Part shown: positions 20,906 to 34,077 of the stretch, piece by piece
How positions within the stretch are numbered: the first letter of the stretch is position 1
Layout: each line of letters begins with the position of its first letter
Source of the DNA: Echinometra lucunter
Lineage: Eukaryota; Echinodermata; Echinoidea; Camarodonta; Echinometridae
Assembly: GCA_029962745.1 (NCBI GenBank)
Contig: CM057157.1
Span: 7,256,613 to 7,320,612 of the forward strand
Direction: 5' to 3'
Length of the DNA: 64,000 nt
Program-made: the position numbers and the translations under genes
The notes under the pieces: model-generated
The model's input: only the letters and a program-made list of their open reading frames with translations
Database searches by the model: none
What the model was told of the DNA's origin: nothing

Positions 20906-23554
20906 TAATTAGCGTTCATTGAAAAGGGTGGTGTCCCAGGGTGCCGGTGGTGTTCAGTTTTACTATTGGTATCTGGGGTATTAAAAGTATCTGACACAAC
21001 CCTCATTTTCCTCCCTCCTTGTCGGGACTTCTACATTTCACTTTTCATTATTCATTCTTTATTTCATTCTTTGGTTAAGTAAAAATCATGCAAAGATAAT
21101 ATGCAATACATTTGAAAGTAACATGATTTTACTTTTCCTTGAGTCAGAAACGTGATTAAAAAAAAAAAAAAACTTTTTATTTATTTACTTTTTATTTTTT
21201 GATATTTTTTGGGGGGTCGGTGGGGGGGGGGGGGGGCTTTTTTGTTTTGTTTTGTTGGGGTCTTTTTTTGTCACCAACAGGAGTGAAAAAGTCAGCACTA
21301 TATGGATGAATAAAACGCTCCGTGGTAAAATTATTTGATACTGACTGTACATATCTTTCTAAATTGTCCTTATTTTGATTAATTAGATTTAAAGATTCAA
21401 AAACATTGTAGGGGCCAACAAGAGGAATTTCCTATCGGATAGATATTCAAGTCAATTCAACACAAGGCCAAAGACTGACATCGTAAAATTTACACATTTA
21501 GAGGCGTAAATCTACGAAGAAGTTTAAAAATGATTCCAACGAGCTTGGGATAGTTATGACTAATTAAGAAGCTGCAACAGAGTTTTGTGCAAAAGCCAAG
21601 TTACCATGTTAGGAATATAAAATCCATCATGAGTGTTATTAATCTTTTCAGGATACTGCTCTGAAATTTCAGTTCAAATTTTAACAGAATTTGTGCACTG
21701 CACTTGTCATATCTGGGATAATTTTGCTATAACATGTGATTAATGATTTATCCCTAAAAGAGATGCTCTAGAATTTCAGCTGCATTTATATTCTGAATCG
21801 ATTACTAGTATTCATCACTCTGATAATGTGGGCATGATTTTCTGTAAAGTGTGAATCTAATAAAAATTCATAGTTGGAATAAATGTTATTCTACACAATT
21901 CATTTTTCAACTTTATGTGCAAACCTCAGTCTGAAACTAAACTTTAGTTTTAACTCTGTAGAGCTATTAATGATCAAAACTTTTTAAAGTTTTTTTTTGT
22001 TTTGTTGTTTTGTTTTTCTTATACCTAGGTCATACTGTCAATACCTTTCTTATCACCGAGGTTTGAATGATTGATGCATGGTCAATCTGAATTATCTAAC
22101 ACTATCTCATCCATTGATCTTACCCCTACGCTCTCTAACCCTCCCTTCTCCGCTCTCTCTCTCTCTCTCTTCTCTCTCCCGCTCTCTCTTCCCCCTCTCT
22201 CTTTCATATTCAAATGAAAACACAAATTAAGCTTAAGAATTGTTTCAAAATCTTCTGTATTTATGTTCTAACATTCCATTAATTGAATGACCACCGAAGA
22301 TAGATAGAGCTGTACAATTCTATTCATAAACATTTTGTTTCTATATACAAATCAATAACATTTACATCTCAACTAACTTAATCAGACAGTGGAATGTATT
22401 GATTCCCAATATCTTATAACTATAGATCACCCTGAAACAGACATTAAAAAAAAACAAAAACAACAAAATAGACAATCCCATAGCAAAATAAACATTTAGA
22501 ATAAATGAAAAACTCACAAGTCATATGAAGAATGCACAATGCTGAGAAATATAATTTTCAACAAAAAAACACATAAATTTCCTACAAATCCTCTTCTAAT
22601 AAAATATTTCAAAGCTCTCTGGGTATACTTCACCGAGCAAGTAAATGAATGGTTGTAATAAAAGCAGACCATAAAATAAAGTAACTAGTTGTAGCTACAC
22701 TTCCTCAGAGAATATCCTGGAAATTCACAAAAAACATCAAACAATGGGGTATTTAATTAAAACCTTCAATTCAGTAAAAGTAGTAGATATTATTGGGTAA
22801 CTTTTTTAACACAAGACTAATGTACCACAAGGTCTGGTCTTGATTAAATGTGTTTTCTTGCAAGGAATATACTTTGAAATTACGAAACTGGAATGTTTTA
22901 ACACCCTCATAATATAAAGTGAGCAGCTGGGAGTGGGGGGGGGGGGGGGGGGACTCCTGCATACCATATTGACAGATACATGGGAGAAATGTTTTTCATC
23001 AATACAAATCAAAAGTAATATTCAAAAGTAAAAGAAATTTTTATTGCAATAAAAGTAGATATACATGTGCCATCATGTATATGAGTTGTACCAATTCTTG
23101 TCTTACAAATAAAAAAGAAATGAAACTAAACATCAAAACAATCAGATGTTTGAAACTAACAAAAGCGTACTTTTCAAAATTGCTTCCTCGCTCTCCAAAT
23201 AGTGAGTTGCCTCTTAATTTCCATCATTATGCACCGTTGGATAAAACCTCAAACCTGAACATTTACTGGATAAAGATGGGGTTCCGCTGAATTAAGTATA
23301 TCCCAAATGCAGTGGTACATGTAAGCTCCCAAATATATCACCCATTTTACCAAATAGCATTAACTGCAATCCATCTTAACCTTGAGATTATTTCATTTGA
23401 AAATTAACAGATCTAAGAATGTGATACAGAATTATGCTTCATTTACAAACATAATTCAAATTCACTAAAAAATATTTTGAGCAAAGTCTACCAGCGACAT
23501 ACAAAACATCCATTTAATCTAGGTTCATTGGTTTCTTGTATAGCATGCATGTCT
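20906..23554. other. Intergenic DNA, no gene seen
   Basis: A/T-rich sequence with homopolymers (poly-G 21226-21237, 22937-22952; poly-A/T near 21158-21200) and a CT-rich stretch at 22.14-22.20 kb. Short ORFs look random. Confidence 0.5.
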
Positions 23555-23793
23555 GACACTCTTGGCACTCCACTGTTATTACCCCAGCTTTAGCACTGCT
23601 GCCATTACGATGCATTAGCATTTCAAGGAATTTCTTCCTACCAGGTATCCATTTACTACACCTGGGTGGAAAGTGGCAAATGCACATGTAGATAAATGTC
23701 TGGTTAAAAGACATTAGTGCCGTCATGGAACTCAAACCATGAACCATGTAATCCACAGTCTGATGATGTAATCATTAGACCACAACACCCCTG
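23555..23793 (-). repeat. tRNA-derived SINE, copy 2 (diverged)
   Basis: Aligns with the 6.9-7.2 kb copy: GGGGTGTTGTGGTCTAATGA head, a decayed B-box, AAAGACATTAGTGCC, CATTTCAAGGAATTTCTTCC and ATTACCCCAGCT. Same strand, more mutated and without the clear (ATT)n tail. Confidence 0.6.
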
Positions 23794-24280
23794 ACAAATG
23801 ATGACAAACAATATATACAGGTACACTTTAAAGAAGATATATCTTTAGCTAACCTTGAAATTTATACTTGAAGTTAAATAGCATTTCAACCAGAGATTGA
23901 TTAAAAATTCAAGGCATACAAAATTATATTTAAGCTACCTGTATTTCAGTAACAAAACAAAACTTTAAAAAAAGAAAGAAAGAAAGAAATTCCTACATAA
24001 TAGACTAAACGAGTTGTTGGTACCTGTGTAATGCAAAGTGTAGCATTTACGATAGGCAAATGTAAGCATTGTTCCCATGCAGATTTACTATACACTGTAC
24101 TAGTGGCTTAACAAAATGATATTGTTGTTCAGAAACAACTACATACACAAATTTTTAGTATCATTTAGTGTGTGCAGATTTATGAAAATTTCATGTCATA
24201 AACTAAAAGGACTAAACCAATTTTTTTTTCTTCTAATTTGCAAAGGCTCCCTGGATTAGTTCAAATGATTATACTAAAAA

Positions 24281-24850
24281 ACTAGATGAATCCTCGACCA
24301 CGTGCGGTCGAAATTAATGCCTCCGACGTTGCCAGATCGGAAACATATGACACATTTATGTTGATTTTTTTTAATTTTCATGTATAAAATGACATCTTTG
24401 ACCTTGTGACCCCCAAATCTAAGGAGACAATTATGAGACTTCCATATGCATACATGAACCAAGTTTGGAGATGAACCGTCACAGAGTTGTTAAGTTATCG
24501 CAAGAACAAGCAATTGTCATGTATATAATGACCTCTATGACATTTGACCTTTAACCATGAGACCCAAAAATCTAATCACATCATTGTCCCTCCCATATGG
24601 ATACATGTGCCAAGTTTGAAGCTGCTCCGTCAAATGGTTGTTGAGTTATCACAAGAACGGACCATTTCTATGTATATAATGACCTCTATGACCTTTGACC
24701 TTTGATCCTGAGACCCTAAAATCTAATTAGATCATTGTCCCTCCCATATGCCTACATGAATCAAGTTTGAAGTTGATCCATCAAATGACGGACGGACGGA
24801 CGACCCGAAAACATAATGCCTCCGGCAACCACGATGGGCGGAGGCATAAA
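24281..24850. repeat. DR1-bearing repeat, copy 2 (uninterrupted)
   Basis: Starts ACTAGATGAATCCTCGACCA and ends GATGGGCGGAGGCATAAAAA after GACGGACGGACGGAC. Contains ATGACCTTTGACC and ATGACCTCTATGACC units. It is the empty-site reference for the insertion at 2882-3653. Confidence 0.65.
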
Positions 24851-25439
24851 AATTAACTAAACTATTTCATCTAAATCAGAAGTATCTGCAAACTAGGTTA
24901 TGGTATTGATGATTATTACTACACTGCACAATCCCCAAATCTTATTAAATCAATGATAAATGCACAAATTACATCTAATCAACAATTTATTCATGCTTTA
25001 AACATATATTTTTGACAATGAAATAATATAATACATATGAGATAGTACGAAATCTATTTTCCATAATATTCATAAAACTGAAAACAGTCCTTACAGTGGT
25101 TAAATACATGTAATATAAGGTTACTTTAACTAATCTTAATCAGAATACTAAAATGTAGGGAAATATAATTGCTAAGTACATATCCATGCATGTAAGACTA
25201 AACAGCCAGTCCTCCCTTAGCCCCTGTCTATTACATTGCGATAGCATTGGTCTCTATGTACACGTACATATATTTTGGGAAATATATATATATATAATTT
25301 TTAACATAAATGTAATGCATTGGTTGAATAGTATTTTAATATTTACAGAATGTACAATACCTAAAATCTAGGTTTTCTGGAGAGGGCATAGAAACTGCAT
25401 ATTTACAAATCAGCAAATATAAATCTTATTGAAAACAAC

Positions 25440-26030
25440 AGGGTGTGTTTATCGATGCGATTCAACTTCTAATAAAGTGCCAAGTTCCCGACTAACGGTA
25501 GCTTAACTGTTACCCTCGATAAACTCCACGGCGACTTGATTACCCGTTTGGTGTCGCAGATCTGAGTCCCACAAAATAAGGTGATTTGATTACTGGTTAA
25601 ACAGCTCTGCGTCTCGAATCATAGTAATAAGCATGATGCGATTTGAGCTGCATTTCGTTTCAGAAATATGGACGCGCCATGAATGTGTGTCGTTGTGTGT
25701 GTCCACGATGTGTCACTGCATGGCTGTGGGCCTAGCGCAGCGTGCGATACCACTAAGCATGCAACCGGCCAGTATGTAGCATAGAGAATCTGCCTACTCA
25801 GTATAGTGAGGGATAATTAAATAAGCGCTTGATGTCACCTTTTCTTGCCAGGTCATCCAGCGTTATAAGCTGCGCAAAGGCAGCGGGCACGGTCTAGGTT
25901 TTGGGAACTCAAATCACAACAATAAACACGGCATCCAAGGAGACAGCCTGTTGTGAGCATGATTTGTGTTTGCAACTAAAGTACCTATTTCTAATTTCTA
26001 GAAAACGAGTCGCGCAGGTAAACACACCCT
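25440..26030. mobile_element. GC-richer element with short inverted ends
   Basis: AGGGTGTGTTTA (25440-25451) and TAAACACACCCT (26019-26030) are perfect 12-bp inverted repeats around about 590 bp that is richer in G+C than its flanks. No clear target duplication and no long ORF. Confidence 0.5.
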
Positions 26031-26868
26031 ATTAGTCATGAGTGATTGCCTAAAAAACACATACATATAATATAAATACTGTCATTTCTAATAATAAAAT
26101 AAGCATTTTTTCTCAATATTCATCACAACTTTTCAGGCTTTAAAATTAGGGCTTCTCATATCAACAATCGATGGACCACATAGACTTGAAATTATGTAGA
26201 TAAGATATGCAAATATTTCAATGATACAACAAATTAAAACATTATACTTTTCTTATCTATATCATCTCCTCTGAGCCAAAAGAGCTTTCTTTCATTTATG
26301 TCAAAGGATGTAAGCTAACATCCTTCATGCTCTAATTGGACAACACCCAAATCTCTGAATCATAGATTTTTTTATTACAGTACCTCTCATTATGTAAGAA
26401 ACTACACAGACATCCAATCTTGAGAACCAAGAGAGATCATGATAAAATGCTAATGAACTTTGTTAAATCAATGTAAACACTAAACAAAACTAATTTCTAT
26501 ACATTACAGATGTGAAAATGCGTGAATAAAAACTCTTCAACAAAGAAAGTATGTTTACCTGAACACTGACAAACATAAGCAAGTCAAGGGCAGTGTAATA
26601 TGAAGCAGCTATATGTGTTATACTAGAGATCCTTTATGAATCTAATTTAAATACTGCCATCTCTGGCAAGAGGGTAGACAGTCTGATGATGAGTACTGAG
26701 TATACCCATTTGGGAGCCGTAGCAGAATACCAACATAAGGAGTTTGATTCTTACTTAGAGAGATAAATTTGTAGTTATACATTGATTGTCAAAGTTGTCA
26801 AAACTAGAAGTTGATTGTTTCATAATATGTCATTTCGACATTGCTCTCAGCCTCCGATGTATAGTTAA

Positions 26869-27276
26869 CCCATTCATGACAGAGGTCCACATTTTGTGGT
26901 TTGGCCTAATATCTTTTGATGCAAAGCCCTAAAAATCATACCAAATACATGAGCAGAAAGAGCAAAAAATTCTACACAAACTGTGACCATTTTGGTTGCT
27001 TCAATATTCGTTGTTTGATGCTGTAAATTTTTTAAAGGAAAATAAGCATTAAAATCCTTAAATTGGCAATGTGATAGAAGGTTTAAAATCACCGTTTTCC
27101 CCTGCAAATTGGCAACTTTTTGACTTCTCATCATAATTTCTGTCAGTTTATATTCATTTCAGATACATGACGTTTTATAAGAAAAATGTAGCAATAAAAT
27201 TAAAAAGTTGGTGTTGCCAATTTGAAGAATAAAAGCTGATCAAATTAGGCTTTAAATAATTCCTGTCACGAATGGG
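26869..27276. mobile_element. piggyBac-like miniature element, copy A
   Basis: TTAA (26865-26868), then CCCATTCATGACAG ... TGTCACGAATGGG, then TTAA (27277-27280). CCC...GGG ends at TTAA are the signature of piggyBac-type elements. About 408 bp, no transposase. Confidence 0.75.
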
Positions 27277-27649
27277 TTAATATGAAAACTTCTATCTTGA
27301 GAATTTTGGGACATTTAGACATAGTATTTACTATTTAGCATATGAGTTTTATATCTACACCCTTAAAAACCATACTGTAAAAAGGAGCAAATTATCAACA
27401 AACTACAGTGGGCTAATTGAGAGATTCTCCCTTTTATATTTTTAAAATATCTATGTGCATTTTGAATATAGACAACAAATGTGATCTCATCCGCCAACTT
27501 AATTTTCAAGAAATATTTCACTATTCACTCTTGGTTGTAATGTTATGAAAAGTATGACATTTAAATTAATAACGAGGCATAGCTCTGCTATGCCTGCATA
27601 ACACCTTTTAAGTAGAAAGTCTATTTTAAGTGGTGTTCTTCATGACAAG

Positions 27650-28147
27650 AGTTCTCCTGTGGAATATCAAAACTCCAGTCATCAAGAAGAAAAAAGTACT
27701 TAGATCCCTTGATAAGGGCAACGGGCCTAAGAAATTACCCTCTAGCTATCCAGATGTCTTCAGGCTCATTGTCAGAAATAATTAGACTCAGGACTTCCAT
27801 GTACTATCTATTTATCATCCAGAAATCCAACACTCTCATCAGGAGTGATGAGTCCTAAAACCTATCCATAATCTTCTTGGAAGAACAAAGTCTGAAGACT
27901 CCTTGAAAGTAGCAAAGAGCATTCAGACCTATCCTCTGGCTATATATAGACATAGGAATAATTCCTACGACTCCTGAATGAACAAAATGAGTCTTATGAC
28001 CTACCAAATACTTTGTAGCTTTCTGGAAGAACAAAGTCATCAGATTGCTTCATAGGGTCAGCTAGTCCTGGAATATAATACCTAGCAATCTAGAAGAGCT
28101 GAGTTCTCTGACTCTTTAACAGGAACAAAGAGTCTTAGCAGTGCCCT
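27650..28147 (-). repeat. Decayed tandem array of the ATG4 C-terminal coding end, in its 3'UTR
   Basis: About seven degenerate units of 60-80 bp lie directly after the stop codon, each resembling the last coding unit (28148-28205). Conceptual reading of single units gives VPVKESENSALLDC (near 28.10 kb), KQSDDFVLPES (near 28.04 kb), FKESSDFVLPRR (near 27.89 kb) and VALIKGSKYFFLLDD (near 27.69 kb), against [14 protein letters not shown] in the gene. Confidence 0.7.
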
Positions 28148-28345
28148 CTAGCTATCAAGAAGAACAAAGTCCTCAGATTCCTTGACAGGAGCGATGAGCC
28201 TTCCGTTCTCATCGACATGACGCACCCTGAGGTACCTCTCAGGTCGGTTGGTGTTGGTGTTCTTGTTCTGCCAATCCCCACATCGACCGTCCCTTACAAT
28301 GAACATGGGATAGTCACTTGCCAGGGAACCAAGGGGTGATACAAC
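28148..28345 (-). CDS. atg4d: ATG4-like terminal coding exon
   Basis: 198 bp with the TAG stop at 28148-28150; acceptor TTCTCCAG. Encodes [20 protein letters not shown], about 25 charged residues, then [18 protein letters not shown]. The acidic residues followed by FVLL resemble the C-terminal Atg8-interacting motif of ATG4 proteins. Confidence 0.88.
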   Translation of the reverse strand, partial: VVSPLGSLASDYPMFIVRDGRCGDWQNKNTNTNRPERYLRVRHVDENGRLIAPVKESEDFVLLDS

Positions 28346-31300
28346 CTGGAGAAGAAACGTTAAAGAAAAGATTTTATTTCTAATAATCTCATACTCAAAA
28401 AAGAGGAGAGAAAATGACAGTTGTATTGAAAGACAAATAAATGTAGAATGAGACAGATAAGAGCGCAGGAGAGATAGGGAGTGAGGAAGAGATATACCAA
28501 AATACTGGAGAAAACTACGGTGAGGGAGAAAGAAATATGGTGACATGCATATACAAATAGAATGAGGTTTAGGGAAATGAAAACATACAGAAGGAATGAA
28601 AACAGAGAGAGCGAGTAAGAGAAAAAGAGTTTGGGGGGGGGGGAGTTGGATGGTTAAATGACTCAAACACAATCAAGTCTTCAGGGAATTCCCCTTCAAG
28701 ATGACATGTGACCGATCATAGAATAATGTCATTTACCATAATTGTTTCCTTCCGGGCACTAACTGCATTGCTTAATTTCACTTTCTCTGTTGAATCAGAA
28801 CACAATGATACTTACCTGGCATTTCTCATTTCACTTCAAAATCTTACTTTCTACTCTAGGCTTGGGTTTCATTTTAATATACTGTAGACACTTAAATGCA
28901 AAACCTAATAAGTGATTGCCATAAACTGTCAAACAATGAGGGACATGTACTTTTCAGATTATGAAGTATGTTATTTTCATATTGTTTCTAATCACAGTGT
29001 ACATATATGACTACATGATACACTTGCAAATTTGTAAATGAACTTTGCTATTTTGTGTTATATACCTTTGAAATGATAATAAATTTTAGCAGAGTACCGC
29101 ACTACAATTCGCAGGTAATCCCTATATATGATTGAAAAGGGGGCAATCTCTAAGTCGATACAAAATTTTCAGGACTTAGTAGTAAATGCCAGTATATATA
29201 TTGGAACTATTTTTTTTTCTTTCCTATGAACTAGTATTCTGAATGATTAATTATTCCATGAGGGTTACAAAATATCAAATGTTAAACTCACATGACAAAA
29301 AGTTTATGAGATATAATACTGAGAAATTTGAACAATTACACATTGGTTTACAGGGCTAATTTGTGTCAAATTTCATGGTTGCAAAATTTTGCAAAAGAAA
29401 TACACCACCCTGAATACCCAATGCAAAGTAAAAGACTCAGAATGGAAGCTTCTGAATACAAGTTCAAATCTTTCATTTTTAAAGTATGGCTATCATCAGT
29501 AATTGTGTCTTATTCTTTGCATATCAAATTTCTTTTGAGGAACATCTGGATTTTAATTCCCTACCAAGCTGAATCCAGAGTTTACTTACAAAGTTCTTTG
29601 CATAGCTGCTCAAATGTTCCCCTGTCCCTACACTTGTGCGGACTATATGTTAACCCATGAATACTAAAGCAGAGATCATGTACATGTAACACAAGCTGGG
29701 GTTTATGGAACATGCGTGTTATACTGAAATCAAATTGCAGTCGGGTTAACCCATTCGTGACAGAGGCCCACATTTTGTGGTTTGGCCTAATATCTTTTAA
29801 TGCAAAGCCCTAAAAATCATACCAAATACATGAGCAGAAAGAGCAAAAAATTCTACACAAACTGTGCCCATTTTGGTTGCATCAATATTCATTGTTTGAT
29901 GCTGAAATTTTTTTAAAGGAAAATAAGCATTAAAATCCTTAAATTGGAAATGTGATAGAAAGTTTAAAATCAATGTTTTCCCCTGCAAATTGGCAACTTT
30001 TTGACTTATCATCATAATTTCTGTCAATTTATATCCATTTCAGATAAATAAATAAAATGTAGCAATGAAATAAAAATGTTGGTGTTGCCAATTTGAAGAA
30101 AAAAAGCTGATCAAATTAGGCTTTAAATAATTCCAGTCACGAATGGGTTAAAGAGCCTATTTCTGAATGACTTCGTACATTCAAGACACCAGGGGCACCT
30201 GTAACACAAAGGTTTGCGATCAATCGCAAAGTTGTAAAAGCCAATCAAGACCATTGTTTCATTCACACCTCGTTCAAACAGGTGACCCTGGGACAATCAG
30301 AATAGTTGTTTTAAATTTGCGATTGATTGCAAACCTTTGTGTTACTGGCCCCAGGATATATCCCTGATCCACACCAAAAGTCATCTTTGCATCATCTTCA
30401 CACTCTGTGATAATATACCTGACCAAGCTAAACATGGTACTTACTGTTGGAAGCTCTTTGCATAGCTGTTCAAATTGTTCCTCTGTTCTGACATAGAACC
30501 CAATGGTACAGCTAGGATCCATCTTAGTGATACTCATTTTACGTGGTGACATGCAGTGAAACGACTGAAAAAAAAGATCAAATACATTCATTACTCATTC
30601 ATATGATGCAGAAGGTCACGTAAAATGGGGCATGAATTAAGGAAAGGAAAAATAACTGCAATTACAGGAGAAACTTCCACAAGTAGTGAATCATCGTATC
30701 CTCTGGAAGCTGCCTCCTTAAAATTACTTGAAAAGAAAAACTTCACTTTAGAATGATAAAAAAATATACTGTGGTAAAATTCAGTTGTTTGCATTTCCAT
30801 GTATTATATGACACATAACAGTGCTGTATTTACACTTCATCATTTCTATATTCAGTTGGAATAAAAGAATAATTGACTGACAATTTAGGGCAAAAACCAT
30901 AAAAGCAAAAACTCTATGACCTGAAACAAAACCACTTGCAACAGCAGGAAGAGGTTATGCACAGATTAAAATATTTGCCCAAATCATCCAGACCTTGATC
31001 TACTCCTACTTAAAATCATTTGCAACTGTACTTGTATGTAAGCTCAGTGAACAAACTCTTAGCTATCCATGGACTCAATACAAGAATTTGGGTTATCACT
31101 GAAGAATGTATTCTCATTTCCTCTATTACATGTACATCACTTTTGACATTTCATCTTGAACTCCTTTCATCTTAAAAAAAAACAAAAAAAAAAACCCTCT
31201 AGGTGAACGTACCAACATGCTCTACAAGAAATGACCTCAAGTAGGCCAGTCATGGTGAGGTGCGTTCATACGTACATCATACTACGACATCCTCCAGCAA

Positions 31301-34045
31301 TTTCCTCTTTGAATAAACAGACGTCATGCAGGAAAGACATTGGACATAGGAGTGAATTGGATTGACTCATACCCTGTGTAACGTCATGATAGGCCCTTGT
31401 TCGACATGTATGTCTGTGTCTGGTGTGCAGGTATATGTAGGTATACAGTGTAAAGTGTAAAACATGTCCTACATTCTCTGAGCATCATTTGCACTTTGCT
31501 GAGAGTCTCACATTGTCTGCCTTACATCAACAGATACATGCATGAGATCATGTGCTAGAATGATTTCCAGTGAATTTTAGCTTGAATATCTGAAAAGAAC
31601 ACGATATAATGGCTACACTCTGCCCTAAGCTGGGACTCCTTTCAATACCATCACTGCTCCCAAAAAATAAAAGCACTTTGTTATGCCTATCTTGTAAAAG
31701 AAACTCTCTTTAATTTTTACACGTGTGAAGGCACTGAGTAATGCAGGTGGATGTTGTTGGAGGTTTTGGTTGCTGACCGGAGATTAAAAATATTTTTTGC
31801 CATTCATTTCTTTAATACCGGTATTCAAATTGAGGACAAAAAATTCACAGCATCTTAGTTTTTCTACTATCTTGCTACTGACTAGCTAAAGCAAAGAAAT
31901 CTAGTAGTTTTTGAGCCAACCAAAACTAAACATACCAATGAACACATAGCTATTAACCCTTTCTAGTTTTAAGCAAACTGCTTAGAGCTGTATTCCGTAT
32001 AAGTAAAGGAAGATGTTTAAGTTGGACAAAAAAAAAAAATGTGAACATGAAAGTTCTCTTCTAATACTTCAAGAGGACCAACAGAAATTGTATATTTAAC
32101 ATCATGACACAAAAATTACAGATTTCAGTATGGAGGAAGGTTGGGTCATCATATGTACCTAAAGATGTTACGAAAATAATTTAAGAAAAGTTAATCATTG
32201 AATACCCTATGACATCTTCACTAACTTGTAACCTTCTTCACTCTCTTGCAACCTTCAGCCTCACTGAACTCTCATCTTCTGAATATTCTAACATGTACCC
32301 ATACAAAGATCTTTGAACCTTTTTACTTGCAAACCTTTGATCTATTATGGTTCCTACTCCCCAACGAATATTCAGATCCATTAAATTAAAAAAAAAAAGA
32401 AGAATTTTCAGCTTTAAAAAATCTGAACGTATAGTGTAACTCATTTCTCAAGACAAATGATCAAAACAAAAATAATAAATCTGCTCTATTTGCGTAAATA
32501 TCAAGAGGGTTGCTCTAACAAGACTCGCAGATCATGAATACATCCGCTTATCATCAGTCATAAATACGCTATTTCTGTTCTGCTGCTCTCATTATCTTTA
32601 AATCAGACTCATGTGACTTCTCACTGGGCGTAAAATTCTTCATGCACCAGTGAAGTAGTATTTTTGGTCCTAACTGCACAGAGATATTTATACAAGAAGA
32701 GTTTAAAAGGAGATTCATTACATTTATTTATAACTTGCATCTTGTTTTCTGAAAGCCAAACTGGGCATTACTTCATGCAATCTCTGGCCCTTAACAGAAG
32801 ATATTGTGATTGTTTAAGACTTTCAATTTGTCAGAAGATTTTTCATAACAAGTTTGCTTAGTTTTGTTTTTGTCTGATTCAGTTGGTACATATACTTGAG
32901 GGTATTTCTAAATTTGGATTCCACATCAGTAAATCTGAAAGTTGATCCAATTTGCACTTTAGATTTCTCCACTAACAATTACAAATACAATCAATCAACC
33001 TTTTGGCTATTAAAGAGAATGTATATTACATTTACATGTAAATATACACGTACATTCTTTATACATGTATACGTATACTTTATCAATCATATTTGTCTCT
33101 TTTCATTCTGTTTTCCTCTGCCTTTCTTAATCGTCTCATGTTTTTCTGCATATTCTGCATATTCCTCTTGTCACTTTCATTTTTCACTTTCCTTATTGCT
33201 CAAATTTCTGTTCCAGTGCGTACCATTTTTTTTCTTGTTGAGAAAAAGAAGAGAGAAAACAGTTCCAAGCACTGCATTTTTTCATTCCATTGTTCCGGCC
33301 GTTCCGCCCCCTTCTGAAGAATATCATTTTGGTGAAAAGTTGAAAATGAGTTTTATTCCAGGTGCTTCCCCACCCCACGGAATTCAGTTTTCTCATCACG
33401 GTGTGTCTGAAGGCCCCGTTACATATTAGCGAATCGAGCCAATGAATGCCTAACGTATTCGAAAATTTGGACATGTGTTCTTGTTCGTTGCCATTCGTTC
33501 ATGACACATTTGACCTACATGGTATTCGTTAGCTGTTCGTAGTGGCACATACATACCACTTTTGGGGTAGAGTGCCCCCCCAAGTCAACGGTGACATGTC
33601 TGACATTCAAGGAACTTAAAGTTATTCTAACAAGAAAACTGCAGCAAATGGCTCTAACTCATAAAATATGTTGATACAACAAAAAGTGTATACATATGCC
33701 ACTAGAAGTAACTACAGAATAAGATTCTTGCAGTACCATGAGCAGATGACATCATATTACCTTTGCAGGAAAACTGTTAACATTTAGCCATGAATCATAA
33801 CTTTCATGTATGACTTTGCAGTCACCCCACGTGTGCCATAAAGGGATAGGAGAAACTGCATCCATATCCATCATAATAGGTGGATCCTCCAAACCACAGT
33901 ATCACTTTAACATTTATTCAGGATTGCCACCAGTTGATGATAAATGACTCTGTCTATCTTTGTATTTCATTAAACCCCTGCCTTTTCTCTCTCTCTCTTT
34001 CTCACTCTTTATCTGTCTCTTCCTTCTCTCAGATATCTTTTTTTA

Positions 34046-34077
<32 letters not shown>

